This document shows, in pieces, positions 1 to 7,813 of a stretch of DNA of 64,000 bases. Positions within the stretch are counted from its first letter, which is position 1. Each line of letters opens with the position of its first letter. Origin of the DNA: Stutzerimonas balearica DSM 6083 (GTDB lineage: Bacteria; Pseudomonadota; Gammaproteobacteria; Pseudomonadales; Pseudomonadaceae); assembly GCF_000818015.1 (NCBI RefSeq), contig NZ_CP007511.1, positions 3,482,501-3,546,500 of the forward strand, in the 5' to 3' direction. The position numbers were made by a program, and so were the translations under genes. A model generated the notes under the pieces. That model ran no database searches and was not told the origin of the DNA. It saw nothing but the letters and a program-made list of their open reading frames with translations.

Positions 1-61
1 ATCAAGCGGTTGTTCTTTGGAATTGGTAGGATGAGCACTTATGAATCCATAAGGAGAGGTC

Positions 62-295
62 ATGGGAATCATCGATCAAACGACCTACACGCTCACTTGC
101 CCCAAATGTGGTGCCAGTGAGTCTCAGAAAGTCCTCGACAAAGGCTCCAACTGGAGCGGTTCATGGTGGCAAAGCGGTGCGAGCTTCACGCACTTCCAAA
201 CAACCTGGGATGGCGAAGGCGGGTCTGTTGAGCCCGAGCTGTCCATTGCGACTTGTAAGAGTTGCCAGTCCAAGGCCCAGGTTGCCATCAGCTGA
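62..295 (+). CDS. Small zinc-ribbon-like protein
   Basis: A 77-residue protein starts at an ATG placed 5-6 bases after a clear AAGGAG ribosome binding site. It carries a CPKC pair near residues 14-17 and a CKSC pair near residues 65-68, a spacing that would suit one zinc ribbon holding the two ends of the protein together. No signal peptide or membrane segment is visible. It lies next to, but points away from, the integration operon of the prophage. I do not recognise a family; a nucleic-acid-binding or zinc-storage role would be guesswork. Confidence 0.6.
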   Translation: MGIIDQTTYTLTCPKCGASESQKVLDKGSNWSGSWWQSGASFTHFQTTWDGEGGSVEPELSIATCKSCQSKAQVAIS

Positions 296-351
296 CGAGT
301 AAATTTTGAAAGCTGCTTTGGCCCGGTAACCGTAACGATGCGGGTGGCGAC

Positions 352-792
352 TCAGGATTCCTTGGTGTTCAAGATTGCCCGCTGCTCACTCCATAACAGC
401 GGCGTCCCCGATGCCAGATCAAACAGCGTCACCTCTGACGGCAGCGTTTCATCCAGGATGGCGGCCACGATGTCCGGCGCCAGCGTCGTGAGGTTCACCA
501 TCCGGCTCACGTAAGCCCGATCCATACCCTCGCGCTCGGCAACCTCTGTCAGGCTTTCTGCATCCCCGGATTCCAGCATCGCCAACCAGCGGTGACCACG
601 CGCCAGCGCCATTTGAATGGGCGTCGGTTTGTCGTTGATGGGCCTGGGCTTCAAGGTATTGCCGTCGGGAAGCCTCACCACCTTACGACCACCACGCCGC
701 TTGATCTGGATCGGCACGGACAGGGTCAGCCGACCATCGCTGGTGCTGACCACATCCGGCTGGCCAGTCTTTTCAATACGCACCTCATTCAT
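352..792 (-). CDS. HTH protein of the serine-recombinase operon (ParB/KorB-like)
   Basis: The 146-residue product has a central helix-turn-helix-like stretch (about residues 78-110, TEVAEREGMDRAYVSRMV and following), of the kind seen in the KorB/ParB DNA-binding domain. The N-terminus is basic. Its ATG overlaps the stop codon of the recombinase gene by four bases (ATGA), so it is probably translated with it. It is the last gene of a four-gene minus-strand operon (small ORF, DUF2924, recombinase, this gene). A role in recombination directionality or in control of the recombinase is inferred from position only. Confidence 0.75.
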   Translation of the reverse strand: MNEVRIEKTGQPDVVSTSDGRLTLSVPIQIKRRGGRKVVRLPDGNTLKPRPINDKPTPIQMALARGHRWLAMLESGDAESLTEVAEREGMDRAYVSRMVNLTTLAPDIVAAILDETLPSEVTLFDLASGTPLLWSEQRAILNTKES

Positions 793-2147
793 GTTGTCAC
801 CTCCGCTGCTTCCTTGGCAGGCTCGGGCCGCAACTCGAGCACCAGCCGCTCGATGCCGTTCGGTCGCAGCCGGACTTCGAGATCGGTCGGCGAGACGATT
901 ACTTTCTCGATCAGCAGTTTGAAGATCCGGGTTTGCTCAGCGGGGAACAGTTGATCCCAGATCGCATCGATGCGCGTCATGGCGACCGTCACCTTGGCCT
1001 CGTCCAGTGACGGGTCCAGCTTCGCTGCGCGAGGCAGGATATCGGCCAGCAAATCCGGCGAGCGCAAGATCGATCGCAACTGATCAAACACGGCGGCTTC
1101 CAACTCGGCAGCCGGCAGGCGTGGCAACCCCGAAGCGCCGGCATGCTCCTTGGCGTCTCGTTGAGGGATGTAATAGCGATACCGCCGGCCGTTGCTTTTC
1201 TTGACCGTGTGCCATGGTGACAAGGCCCGCCCATCGTTGCCGAAGACCATGCCCTTGAGCAGGAACGGCACCTTCGAGCGGGTGTTGTTGCCACGCACGC
1301 GGCTGTTGGTCGACAGGATCGCATGCGCCTTGTCCCACCACTCCTGCTCCACAATCGGAAGGTGCTCAGCCGGGTACCACTGCTCCTTGTGGCGCAGCTC
1401 GCCGAGGTAGGTCCGGTTGTGAAGCAGCGCGTACACGAGGGTCTTGTCGATCAGCTTGCCCTCGCGCACCCGACCGTCCTGCGTGGTCCATGACTTCGAG
1501 GTGACCCCGTCCAACCGTAGCTCCTTGACCAGCAAGGTGCTCGATCCCAATTCCACAAATCGCCGGAAAATGTGCTGGACCACCTTGGCTTCTCCCTTGT
1601 TGGGCACCAGGCGCCGGTTCTCGACGTCATAGCCCAGCGGGGGAATGCCGCCCATCCACATGCCCTTTCGTTTGCTGGCTGCGATCTTGTCGCGGATGCG
1701 CTCGCCAGTGACCTCGCGCTCGAACTGGGCAAAGGACAGCAGGATGTTCAACATCAAGCGGCCCATCGACGTGGTCGTGTTGAACTGCTGGGTGACGGAG
1801 ACAAAAGACACCCCGTGCCGTTCGAACACCTCGACCATCTTGGAAAAGTCGGTGAGGCTACGCGTCAGGCGATCGATTTTGTAGATCACCACGACGTCAA
1901 TCAACCCTGCCTCGATGTCGGCCATGAGCCGCTTCAGAGCAGGCCGTTCCATGTTCCCGCCGGAAAATGCCGGGTCGTCATAGTCATCGGCCACCGGAAT
2001 CCAGCCCTCGGCCCGCTGGCTGGCAATGTAGGCATGGCCGGCGTCACGCTGCGCGTCGATGGAGTTGTATTCCTGATCCAGCCCCTCGTCAGTGGATTTG
2101 CGCGTATAGACCGCGCAGCGCATCCGGCGCTTGAGAACCTCGCTCAT
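789..2147 (-). CDS. Large serine recombinase (phage integrase type)
   Basis: A 452-residue site-specific recombinase, probably the integrase of the prophage. The N-terminal resolvase domain has the catalytic serine in YTRKSTDEG near residue 15 and the SIDAQRD and RLTRSLTDF motifs. A PF07508-type recombinase domain follows (IPPLGYDVENRRLV, about residues 170-250), then a region where the zinc beta-ribbon normally sits and a C-terminal tail. The ribbon segment (KGMVFGNDGRALSPWHT) lacks the expected cysteines. The start was chosen at the ATG overlapping the upstream stop (ATGA) behind AGGGAGG; an in-frame start at 2222 would read through the DUF2924 gene. Large serine integrases join attP and attB without high-energy cofactors and usually need a directionality factor for excision. 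Confidence 0.92.
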   Translation of the reverse strand: MSEVLKRRMRCAVYTRKSTDEGLDQEYNSIDAQRDAGHAYIASQRAEGWIPVADDYDDPAFSGGNMERPALKRLMADIEAGLIDVVVIYKIDRLTRSLTDFSKMVEVFERHGVSFVSVTQQFNTTTSMGRLMLNILLSFAQFEREVTGERIRDKIAASKRKGMWMGGIPPLGYDVENRRLVPNKGEAKVVQHIFRRFVELGSSTLLVKELRLDGVTSKSWTTQDGRVREGKLIDKTLVYALLHNRTYLGELRHKEQWYPAEHLPIVEQEWWDKAHAILSTNSRVRGNNTRSKVPFLLKGMVFGNDGRALSPWHTVKKSNGRRYRYYIPQRDAKEHAGASGLPRLPAAELEAAVFDQLRSILRSPDLLADILPRAAKLDPSLDEAKVTVAMTRIDAIWDQLFPAEQTRIFKLLIEKVIVSPTDLEVRLRPNGIERLVLELRPEPAKEAAEVTT

Positions 2148-2650
2148 CGACGACCTCCCTTGCGGGCTGACTTCTTGGGCCGGACGTTGGTCTTCAGTCC
2201 AAAGAACACCGGCCCCGACCACCGGGTGCCGGTGATCTCACGCGCAAGTTGCGACAGGCTCGTGTACGGTTGGCCACCGTGCAGAAAAGTCCCGTCGGCC
2301 TGGACTACCACTTCATGGTCAACGCCCTGGTAATGGCGGCAAAGCACCGTGCCCGGGGTCAGCGCGTAATCGGCCGACCGTGTCTGTGATTTCTGCTTGC
2401 CGATCTCCAGCAGGTTGTCGATCCGACGCTGATTGCGCTCAAGCAGGTTGCGGTCGGTCTTGCGGCACTCGATGATTTGCAGTTTGTAGGCGATCCGGCG
2501 CTCGAGGAATTGCCGGTTGTGCGTCGGGGTGTCCCCTCCAAACAGGCGCCGCCAGAGCGACTTGATCTCCGGCATGCCCAGCTTGGGCAGGTTGGAAATT
2601 TGCGCCACGACGGTGTCGGGCGTAGGGGCAATAGTGATTCGAGGTTTCAT
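2144..2650 (-). CDS. DUF2924 family protein
   Basis: The 168-residue product matches the DUF2924 family as I know it: an N-terminal basic helical half with LPKLGMPEIKSLWRRLFGG near residues 20-38 and RRIAYKLQ, then a C-terminal half with GTVLCRHYQGVDHEVVV, GGQPYTSLSQLAREITG and WSGPVFFGL. The family is typically found directly upstream of serine recombinases in prophages and islands, as here, where its stop codon overlaps the recombinase start. The role is unknown. The conserved pairing makes a DNA-binding accessory or directionality factor plausible. A GAACAGAGCGTTCAT leader motif lies 36 bases upstream of its start. Confidence 0.88.
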   Translation of the reverse strand: MKPRITIAPTPDTVVAQISNLPKLGMPEIKSLWRRLFGGDTPTHNRQFLERRIAYKLQIIECRKTDRNLLERNQRRIDNLLEIGKQKSQTRSADYALTPGTVLCRHYQGVDHEVVVQADGTFLHGGQPYTSLSQLAREITGTRWSGPVFFGLKTNVRPKKSARKGGRR

Positions 2651-2866
2651 TCAGGGCTCCATCGATGGGTTGTTGTCGATGTCTGAATGAACGCTCTGTT
2701 CGACCGGAAAGCCAAGTACAAACGGCGTCTCTTGTGGCGTATTTGCGGACTTGGCGAAATTGGGCTGGCGCATGCGGCAAAGCCCGGCAGCCAGTAGGCC
2801 AGCGAGCTCAGCGCAGCGCTGCTCCGGCGTCATTCGTTCGGGTGGAAGGGTGTTGACCAGCAACAT
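2651..2866 (-). CDS. Small protein at head of recombinase operon
   Basis: A 71-residue product beginning MLLVNTLPPERMTPEQRCAE, with an AAGGAC ribosome binding site upstream. Similar short proteins precede DUF2924-recombinase pairs in many phage islands (from memory). It ends with a TGA immediately followed by the DUF2924 ATG, so the two are likely coupled. It is predicted soluble and helical. A longer in-frame reading starting at 2935 has no ribosome binding site and reads through the probable promoter region, so it was not used. Function is unknown. Confidence 0.6.
   Translation of the reverse strand: MLLVNTLPPERMTPEQRCAELAGLLAAGLCRMRQPNFAKSANTPQETPFVLGFPVEQSVHSDIDNNPSMEP
2687..2702 (-). 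promoter_or_regulatory. Leader motif copy A (AGCGTTCAT type)
   Basis: The minus strand reads CGAACAGAGCGTTCAT and ends 36 bases before the DUF2924 start codon. The same AGCGTTCAT core recurs upstream of three other minus-strand genes in this window (18,253-18,268; 18,500-18,515; 47,171-47,186), each 29-37 bases from the start codon. The function is unknown: it may be a transcript leader, operator or promoter element. Confidence 0.45.
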
Positions 2867-2998
2867 TGGTAGCAGTCCTTTTTTGTCAAAATCACATGAA
2901 GTGAAATTGTCCGGATGGACTGCCACCGACACCATGAGGGAGTTTCGAATGTGTGCGGGTTGCTGCGGGCTGGTGCAAAAAACACCGCGCAGTAGCGT

Positions 2999-3913
2999 CT
3001 ACTTTCTTACCGGATGCTGGCCGTTACGGATGAGCCGGTCGTAGGTGTCTTCCTCTGGCTCCTCGTCGTCGTGGCGCGCTCCCTGCCATTCGGCTTCAGG
3101 GAGCAGTAGCAGTGTCAGCGTGTAGTCGTACTGGCTCGCGACACGTGTCATTTCCGTGATCGGCATGCTGGCAGTTTCGCGGGCAAACCAGGACTGGGCA
3201 CGCCCCGTTCGAGTGTCGGCGCCATCAAAGGCGTTGTAGCTGTGCGCCAGCGCGTCGTGCGGCAGCTCAATGGTGTTCTTGCGGGTTGGAAAGTATGCGC
3301 CGGACCTCAGCGCCGCCTTGTTCGACTTGGCCCACAGCATGTGGTCGTCACGGCTGGCCACCAGCACGGCCCGCTTGGGCGCGATCTCAGTCCAGCGCAG
3401 GGCGGCAGCCGTGAGCGACACCCCATAGCGATCGGCGCAGTGGCCCAGCAGATCGAAGCTGATCGGTTGCCCGTCGACCTGGCGCCGGAAGTCGTCCAGC
3501 GGCATGAGCAGGGTCGAGGCGAACAGATCTGCCTCGGCCTCGATATCGCGCTCGTTGTTGTCCCCCGTTTCGATGTCACCGTCGCCGCACTCGAACAGAT
3601 CCTGCTGATGGCGGTGCAGTATGTAATGGCCGAACTCATGCGCGATCGTGAAGCGCTTGCGGCCTTCCGACGGTGTGGCGCTGTTGTAAAGGACAAGCCA
3701 CTTCGAGCGTGCCTTATTAGCCTTCAACAGGCCATCGATACCATCCAGATCCTCGCCAAGCACCTTGTCGATCGGCGAGTCCGCAAAGCACTGGCGGGAA
3801 TACTCCAACGCCAGCTCATCAACCTTGACCGGAAAGCGCTCCACACCCAGAACCATGTTGAGCATGGACGAGATGCGGTTGGCCTCGGCCATGGGCTTCT
3901 TTGCATCCGTCAT
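2999..3913 (-). CDS. ImmA/IrrE family metallopeptidase
   Basis: A 304-residue protein with the zinc protease signature HEFGHYILH (about residues 91-99). A downstream acidic residue in EAEADLFASTLLMP (about residues 128-141) gives the typical HExxH...E arrangement of ImmA/IrrE proteins. These proteases relieve repression by cutting a partner XRE repressor after DNA damage or another signal. The gene overlaps the upstream XRE gene by four bases (ATGA), exactly the expected repressor-protease pairing. The roughly 150-residue C-terminal part has no motif I recognise and may be a sensory domain. It is most likely the lysis-lysogeny switch protease of this prophage. Confidence 0.9.
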   Translation of the reverse strand: MTDAKKPMAEANRISSMLNMVLGVERFPVKVDELALEYSRQCFADSPIDKVLGEDLDGIDGLLKANKARSKWLVLYNSATPSEGRKRFTIAHEFGHYILHRHQQDLFECGDGDIETGDNNERDIEAEADLFASTLLMPLDDFRRQVDGQPISFDLLGHCADRYGVSLTAAALRWTEIAPKRAVLVASRDDHMLWAKSNKAALRSGAYFPTRKNTIELPHDALAHSYNAFDGADTRTGRAQSWFARETASMPITEMTRVASQYDYTLTLLLLPEAEWQGARHDDEEPEEDTYDRLIRNGQHPVRK

Positions 3914-4230
3914 TCATCTTCCCAAGCATCGAGGATCTTGCGGATCTTCTTTTTGTCCGGCTCGGACATGTTCTTGTACTTACGGAAGAAGGCCTCATCC
4001 AACACCTCCTCGTCTGGTGTGGTGGCCGACTCGGTCAGCAAAAACTCGGTGGTGACATCGAGGACGGCGGCGATTTTGCCGATCTTCTCGGCAGAGGGTT
4101 TTGGGTCGTCCTTGTTCTCCAGTTCCCAGATGTAACTCTTGCTCGATTCCGTCAGCTCGGCCAGCTGATCCAGGCTGAGCTTCTTCTGCTTGCGCAATGT
4201 ACGGATCTTGTCCCCCAAGGGCGATGGCAC
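3910..4230 (-). CDS. XRE-family HTH repressor
   Basis: A 106-residue protein with a classical N-terminal HTH-XRE domain (about residues 5-65: LGDKIRTLRKQKKLSLDQLA, then SKSYIWELENK). A charged C-terminal tail ends in a basic patch (KKKIRKILDAWEDE). The GTG start at 4230 was chosen because AGGAGAG sits six bases upstream; longer ATG readings cross the operator region. It is the probable phage repressor, cleaved or inactivated by the coupled ImmA-like protease. It is divergent from the 4,435 gene across an operator-like palindrome. Confidence 0.88.
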   Translation of the reverse strand: MPSPLGDKIRTLRKQKKLSLDQLAELTESSKSYIWELENKDDPKPSAEKIGKIAAVLDVTTEFLLTESATTPDEEVLDEAFFRKYKNMSEPDKKKIRKILDAWEDE

Positions 4231-4298
4231 GTTGCTCTCCTCATGTGTTGGCGTCAGTCCGAAAATGATACCACTGTGCCGAACGGTTTCGTACCTGC

Positions 4299-4326
4299 TT
4301 GACAAACCCCTAATTGCTCCTAGACA
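4299..4326 (+). promoter_or_regulatory. Candidate rightward promoter between repressor and early genes
   Basis: A perfect TTGACA -35 hexamer at 4299-4304 is followed after 16 bases by TAGACA at 4321-4326 as a weak -10. Transcription would run rightward into the 4,435-6,631 gene pair. The operator palindrome begins nine bases downstream, well placed for repression. Confidence 0.45.
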
Positions 4327-4334
4327 ATCGTAAT

Positions 4335-4352
4335 CGTTCGGTACACCGAACG
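4335..4352. promoter_or_regulatory. Operator-like palindrome CGTTCGGT-AC-ACCGAACG
   Basis: A perfect 8-bp inverted repeat with a 2-bp spacer lies between the divergent XRE repressor gene and the plus-strand gene at 4435. A single half-site (GCCGAACG, seven of eight matching) lies at 4278-4285, on the repressor side. Size, symmetry and location fit a binding site for the XRE dimer. Confidence 0.55.
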
Positions 4353-4434
4353 CCGTCGGTCTGCGCTCCCCTGCAAGGAAAGGGGCGATAGGGGCTGATA
4401 CCAACCCAATCCACACCTTGAAAGGGGTACGTAG

Positions 4435-5664
4435 ATGAACGATGCAGAGAACTTAAGCAAGCTCCTGGGCCACCTGCCGCCGGCCGTGTTCCGCGAATTC
4501 ATGGCCGAGGAGTTCAGCCTGACCATGCCAGACCTGGACGCCAAGAAGCCGAAAAAGGAGCAGCGCGAGCAGATGGAGGCCGTGCTATCCGCCCTTGGTG
4601 TGGGTGAGCGGCAGCGGATCGAAGAAGCGGCCGAAAGGATTGTGCTGCTGTCGGACGGTGCTGGCCAAGATGTCATCGACGGCTTCAAGGACGACATCTT
4701 CGATGACGACGCCCGGGAAGCATTCGCCGTGATTCCTAACCAGTACCAGCGCGCGCTGTGGTTGCACATCAATGAACCCGTGATCTTCGAGGAAGCCCTT
4801 AACGCCCGGCAGGCCGACGTGTTCCGGCAAAGCGCCTCCTGCTACTCCGGATTCATGGCACCTGCCAACCTGGCAGTACTCGACGACGCGACGGCCAAGA
4901 CGGCATTCCATCAGACCGTCGCACAACAACTGGGGTGCTCCGATGACGCTGTCGCGGTCCAGATCTTCAAGCGTCTGCGGCCCGACACGCAGACCGGCGA
5001 AGACGTGGACCTGTACCAAATCAGCATCCACCACAACCGTCCGCCGGAGATCATCGACTGCGTGCAGGCGAGCGAACTGGTCCCGCAAGAGGTGATCCGG
5101 GCGGTGTCTTCACACATCACCTATGAGCCAGCCAATGGACACCTGGAGGTGTTGTCGAAAGACACGGCAGGCCGCGAAGCGCTGGCTCGCATCGTGGCTG
5201 ATTCACTGCTGCAATCGCCTATCACCGGCGAGAAGATTCCTCTCAAGCAGTACGACTATCAGAGCCTGGCGGCGCCTCGAAACTTCGACTTGGCTGGGGA
5301 GCCCGTGGCATACGTCAAGGTCGTAGAGCTTGGTTACTCCGCTGCCAATGGCCGGTCTCTGCTGGTGAAGATCTGGACCAAGGACGTCGATGACATCTAC
5401 GCTGCAGCCCGATCATTGATCGGCCCGGCCTTCGACTTCCGCAATCACCACCTGAACTACGCCAAGCTGTCCATCAAACTGAAAAAAGTCGGCAAGGACC
5501 GCGCACGGACGATTACCGTGATCCTGCGCGACGACAACAAGTGCAACATCAAGACCAAGCGGGAAAAGGACCGGGCGCTGTGCGACCGCCTGCTGGCCAA
5601 ATGGCATCTGGTGAAGGAGATCGGCCATGTCGTCGAAGCCCCTGCCGACACAGTCGCTGCTTGA
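4435..5664 (+). CDS. Uncharacterised 409-residue protein, first of a two-gene unit
   Basis: I do not recognise a family. The N-terminal third is acidic and helical (residues 1-100, with KKPKKEQREQM at about 38-48). The C-terminal part (about residues 280-395) is basic, with alternating strands such as VAYVKVVELGYSAANGRSLLVKIW and a KCNIKTKREKDR patch. No membrane segment is seen. It overlaps the next gene by 38 bases, so the two are probably co-translated. It starts right after the putative operator, opposite the repressor-protease pair, so it is either an early lytic gene or a repressor-controlled accessory module such as superinfection exclusion, defence or toxin-antitoxin. Confidence 0.75.
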   Translation: MNDAENLSKLLGHLPPAVFREFMAEEFSLTMPDLDAKKPKKEQREQMEAVLSALGVGERQRIEEAAERIVLLSDGAGQDVIDGFKDDIFDDDAREAFAVIPNQYQRALWLHINEPVIFEEALNARQADVFRQSASCYSGFMAPANLAVLDDATAKTAFHQTVAQQLGCSDDAVAVQIFKRLRPDTQTGEDVDLYQISIHHNRPPEIIDCVQASELVPQEVIRAVSSHITYEPANGHLEVLSKDTAGREALARIVADSLLQSPITGEKIPLKQYDYQSLAAPRNFDLAGEPVAYVKVVELGYSAANGRSLLVKIWTKDVDDIYAAARSLIGPAFDFRNHHLNYAKLSIKLKKVGKDRARTITVILRDDNKCNIKTKREKDRALCDRLLAKWHLVKEIGHVVEAPADTVAA

Positions 5665-6631
5665 TCTGATCGACCTGTTCGAACAGTCTGGGCAGCCGAT
5701 TGCCGATGGCGACGGACAGAGGCTTCGTGGGGTGCCCGGGTGGAGTGTCCTTGGACGGACATCTTTGACGCCAAAGCTGCTTGAGCAGTGGACCGACTGC
5801 GTCGGCTACGCCGGGAGCTACCCTGCATCGCTTGATGACGATCTCGTTCAAGTCGACCTGACTGAAGATGACCAAGCTGATAAGTATCGCTACCGCTGCC
5901 CTGAGACTTTTCAGTGGAAGTTTGTCCCCGCCGCCAAAGTCGCCGTCTACAGCGTTCGGCCAGCTGCAATCCTGAGCACCATCGCCGATCTCCTGGGTAT
6001 CGCGCAGGCTCTGCGAAAAGGGATTGATGCGCCGCTGCTGGACGATGCCCTCTGGCATTTGGGAAAGGCACGAATCGGGCACTCCTTGACAGACATCTGG
6101 TTCGTTCGCGGCTTGGCGCACTCCATCGAAGAGGTATTTCGCCACTTCAGCCAGACAAGTCTTCCTGACCAGGGGCTGATTTTGTCGTCTGGCGGTGTGT
6201 TGCCGCAGTTTGTTAGTCCACCTCGCAGCTACCGCTTCGCGTCGCTTCGAGAAGCAATCGTCAACTATGTCGCGACGCCATGCATCGACATGGATCTGCT
6301 GCATCGCATCTTGGCCGCGCCACCCGATGGCGTGACCCGACCCGTGTTGCCGGTGCACTTTGACGAATACACCAACACGCTGACCATCCGCACAAAGACC
6401 AAGCCCTGGACGATCAAAGGCGAGCGTCAGGCAGCGGCAGTCCGATATATGTTCGAGCAGGCCATCAACGACAGATGGCTCCTTCCAGCCGCCGAGATTC
6501 TCGGCGCAGCCTATCCCGACAAGAAGACCGCTCGCAGCCAGCGCATGCAGAACCTATTCAGCGGCAACACGGAGTGGGAGGACTACATCGACAACCCTGA
6601 AAAGGGGAAGTATGGCTTCCGACGAGATTGA
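5627..6631 (+). CDS. Uncharacterised 334-residue protein, second of the two-gene unit
   Basis: No known family recognised. The central part (about residues 95-200) is helix-rich. The last 80 residues (GERQAAAVRYMFEQAINDRW, then AAYPDKKTARSQRMQNLF) look like a compact helical, winged-helix-like DNA-binding or effector-responsive segment, which is an inference. It begins inside the 3' end of the preceding gene and is followed 30 bases later by a strong intrinsic terminator, so the pair forms a closed transcription unit separate from the replication operon. Confidence 0.72.
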   Translation: MSSKPLPTQSLLDLIDLFEQSGQPIADGDGQRLRGVPGWSVLGRTSLTPKLLEQWTDCVGYAGSYPASLDDDLVQVDLTEDDQADKYRYRCPETFQWKFVPAAKVAVYSVRPAAILSTIADLLGIAQALRKGIDAPLLDDALWHLGKARIGHSLTDIWFVRGLAHSIEEVFRHFSQTSLPDQGLILSSGGVLPQFVSPPRSYRFASLREAIVNYVATPCIDMDLLHRILAAPPDGVTRPVLPVHFDEYTNTLTIRTKTKPWTIKGERQAAAVRYMFEQAINDRWLLPAAEILGAAYPDKKTARSQRMQNLFSGNTEWEDYIDNPEKGKYGFRRD

Positions 6632-6660
6632 CCCGCCACCTGTTGGCAGCATCACGCACA

Positions 6661-6681
6661 ACCGCCTTCGGGCGGTTTTTT
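6661..6681 (+). terminator. Rho-independent terminator after the two-gene unit
   Basis: ACCGCC-TTCG-GGCGGT forms a 6-bp stem with a UUCG tetraloop, followed by a run of T. It separates the repressor-controlled pair from the AlpA-led operon. Confidence 0.85.
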
Positions 6682-6813
6682 GCTTTCTGGGCCCCACTTT
6701 TCCCCTCAGGAGCTGCGCCCGTACATCAGCCCGTACATCGCGGCGGCAGACGCCCGTACAGGCCAACTTCGAAACTGACCTCACGAATTCGCAACAACCA
6801 AAAGGAGTGCATC

Positions 6814-7026
6814 GTGAGTGTCAAACATCTGAATCAGGGCCAACTGGCTGAACGCTGGGGCCTCAGTGAGGCAACCCTTGAACGCTGGCGTTCCGAGGGT
6901 ATAGGGCCTGTTTTTCTTAAGCTGCAGGGGCGCGTGCTGTACCGCGCCGAGGACATTGAAGCTTTTGAGGCAGAAAGCCTGCGCAAGAGCACCTCTGAAC
7001 GCGCCGTTGCGGGAGGTGCGCTGTGA
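6814..7026 (+). CDS. AlpA/MerR-like HTH DNA-binding protein
   Basis: A 70-residue regulator: QLAERWGLSEATLERWRSEG (residues 10-29) is the recognition HTH, and GRVLYRAEDIEAFE (about 39-52) is the typical wing of AlpA or excisionase-like HTH_17 proteins. The start is a GTG six bases after AAGGAG; a longer in-frame reading from 6628 crosses the terminator. It overlaps the next gene by four bases and heads the replication operon. A close paralogue lies at 46,902-47,141. Likely a transcriptional activator or excisionase. Confidence 0.8.
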   Translation: MSVKHLNQGQLAERWGLSEATLERWRSEGIGPVFLKLQGRVLYRAEDIEAFEAESLRKSTSERAVAGGAL

Positions 7027-7493
7027 GTCCTATTTCCCCCGACCAGGCATTAGCCACTCCCGCCGGTGAACTGGCCGCGCTTGCCAGCGAATCGCTGTTC
7101 CAGCTCAAAAACGACGCGGCTGATCTTCTTGCCGCTGCCAAGGCGATCGTCGAGCACGTCGATCGCGCACTGGATCTCAAATACGCCGACCGTGCCCATC
7201 AACTGCGTTTGGCAGCGGGCAAGGACACCGGCGTTGTCCATTTCGATGACGGCCACGTCCGCATCACCGCCGATCTGCCCAAGAAAGTCGACTGGGACCA
7301 GAAGCGACTCGCCGAGATCACCCGGCGCATCGCCGCCAACGGTGACGACCCGTCCGAGTATGTGGACATCACCTACCGGATCTCGGAAACCAAGTTCAAC
7401 GCGTGGCCCGAGTCGCTCAAGAGCGCCTTCGCCCCGGCACGCACCCTCAAGACCGGCAAGCCGGGCTTTCGTCTCGCTCTGCTTCAGGAGTAA
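7023..7493 (+). CDS. Phage protein of early operon, function unknown
   Basis: 156 residues starting at a GTG that overlaps the AlpA stop, behind GGGAGGTG. It contains a helical segment (residues 15-60) then strand-rich sequence (VVHFDDGHVRITADLPKKVDWD, about 70-92) and a late SETKFNAWPESLKSAFAPAR stretch. Such proteins sit upstream of Sak4-type recombinases in several temperate phages. I cannot assign a function. Confidence 0.7.
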   Translation: MSPISPDQALATPAGELAALASESLFQLKNDAADLLAAAKAIVEHVDRALDLKYADRAHQLRLAAGKDTGVVHFDDGHVRITADLPKKVDWDQKRLAEITRRIAANGDDPSEYVDITYRISETKFNAWPESLKSAFAPARTLKTGKPGFRLALLQE

Positions 7494-7498
7494 TCGCC

Positions 7499-7813
7499 AT
7501 GAAAACCAAACCTACGCTGCTCGAACTGCTGCGCAAACAGCCGGAGATGTACCTGCGGGATCTGCCCGAAACCATTCGCATCCCGGCGCTGGACGGCAAC
7601 CGCCCCGACGAAGTGGTGCGTCGCCTCGAGGACGCCACCCTCGATGACGTGGCATTCGCGATCCAGGGTCTGGAGTCGGAATCCCGTCTGATCCATCGCC
7701 GTCTGGGTGGTCTGCGCGACCTGTACGAGATGGCCCGCAAGCGTGGCGCGCTCGGTATGACCACCGTTGCTGACGCGTTCGCCAGCATCAGCACTGAGGA
7801 GGCCGGCAAATGA
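7499..7813 (+). CDS. Small phage protein upstream of Sak4-like ATPase
   Basis: A 104-residue, mainly helical protein (MKTKPTLLELLRKQ...). It lies between the 156-residue protein and the ATPase gene, overlapping the latter by four bases. No conserved motif recognised. An in-frame start at 7403 would overlap the preceding gene heavily and is unlikely. Confidence 0.68.
   Translation: MKTKPTLLELLRKQPEMYLRDLPETIRIPALDGNRPDEVVRRLEDATLDDVAFAIQGLESESRLIHRRLGGLRDLYEMARKRGALGMTTVADAFASISTEEAGK

Noticed and set aside
3242..4135. 297-residue plus-strand frame across the ImmA and XRE genes
   Set aside because: Antisense to two genes with clear HEFGH and HTH motifs; no ribosome binding site.
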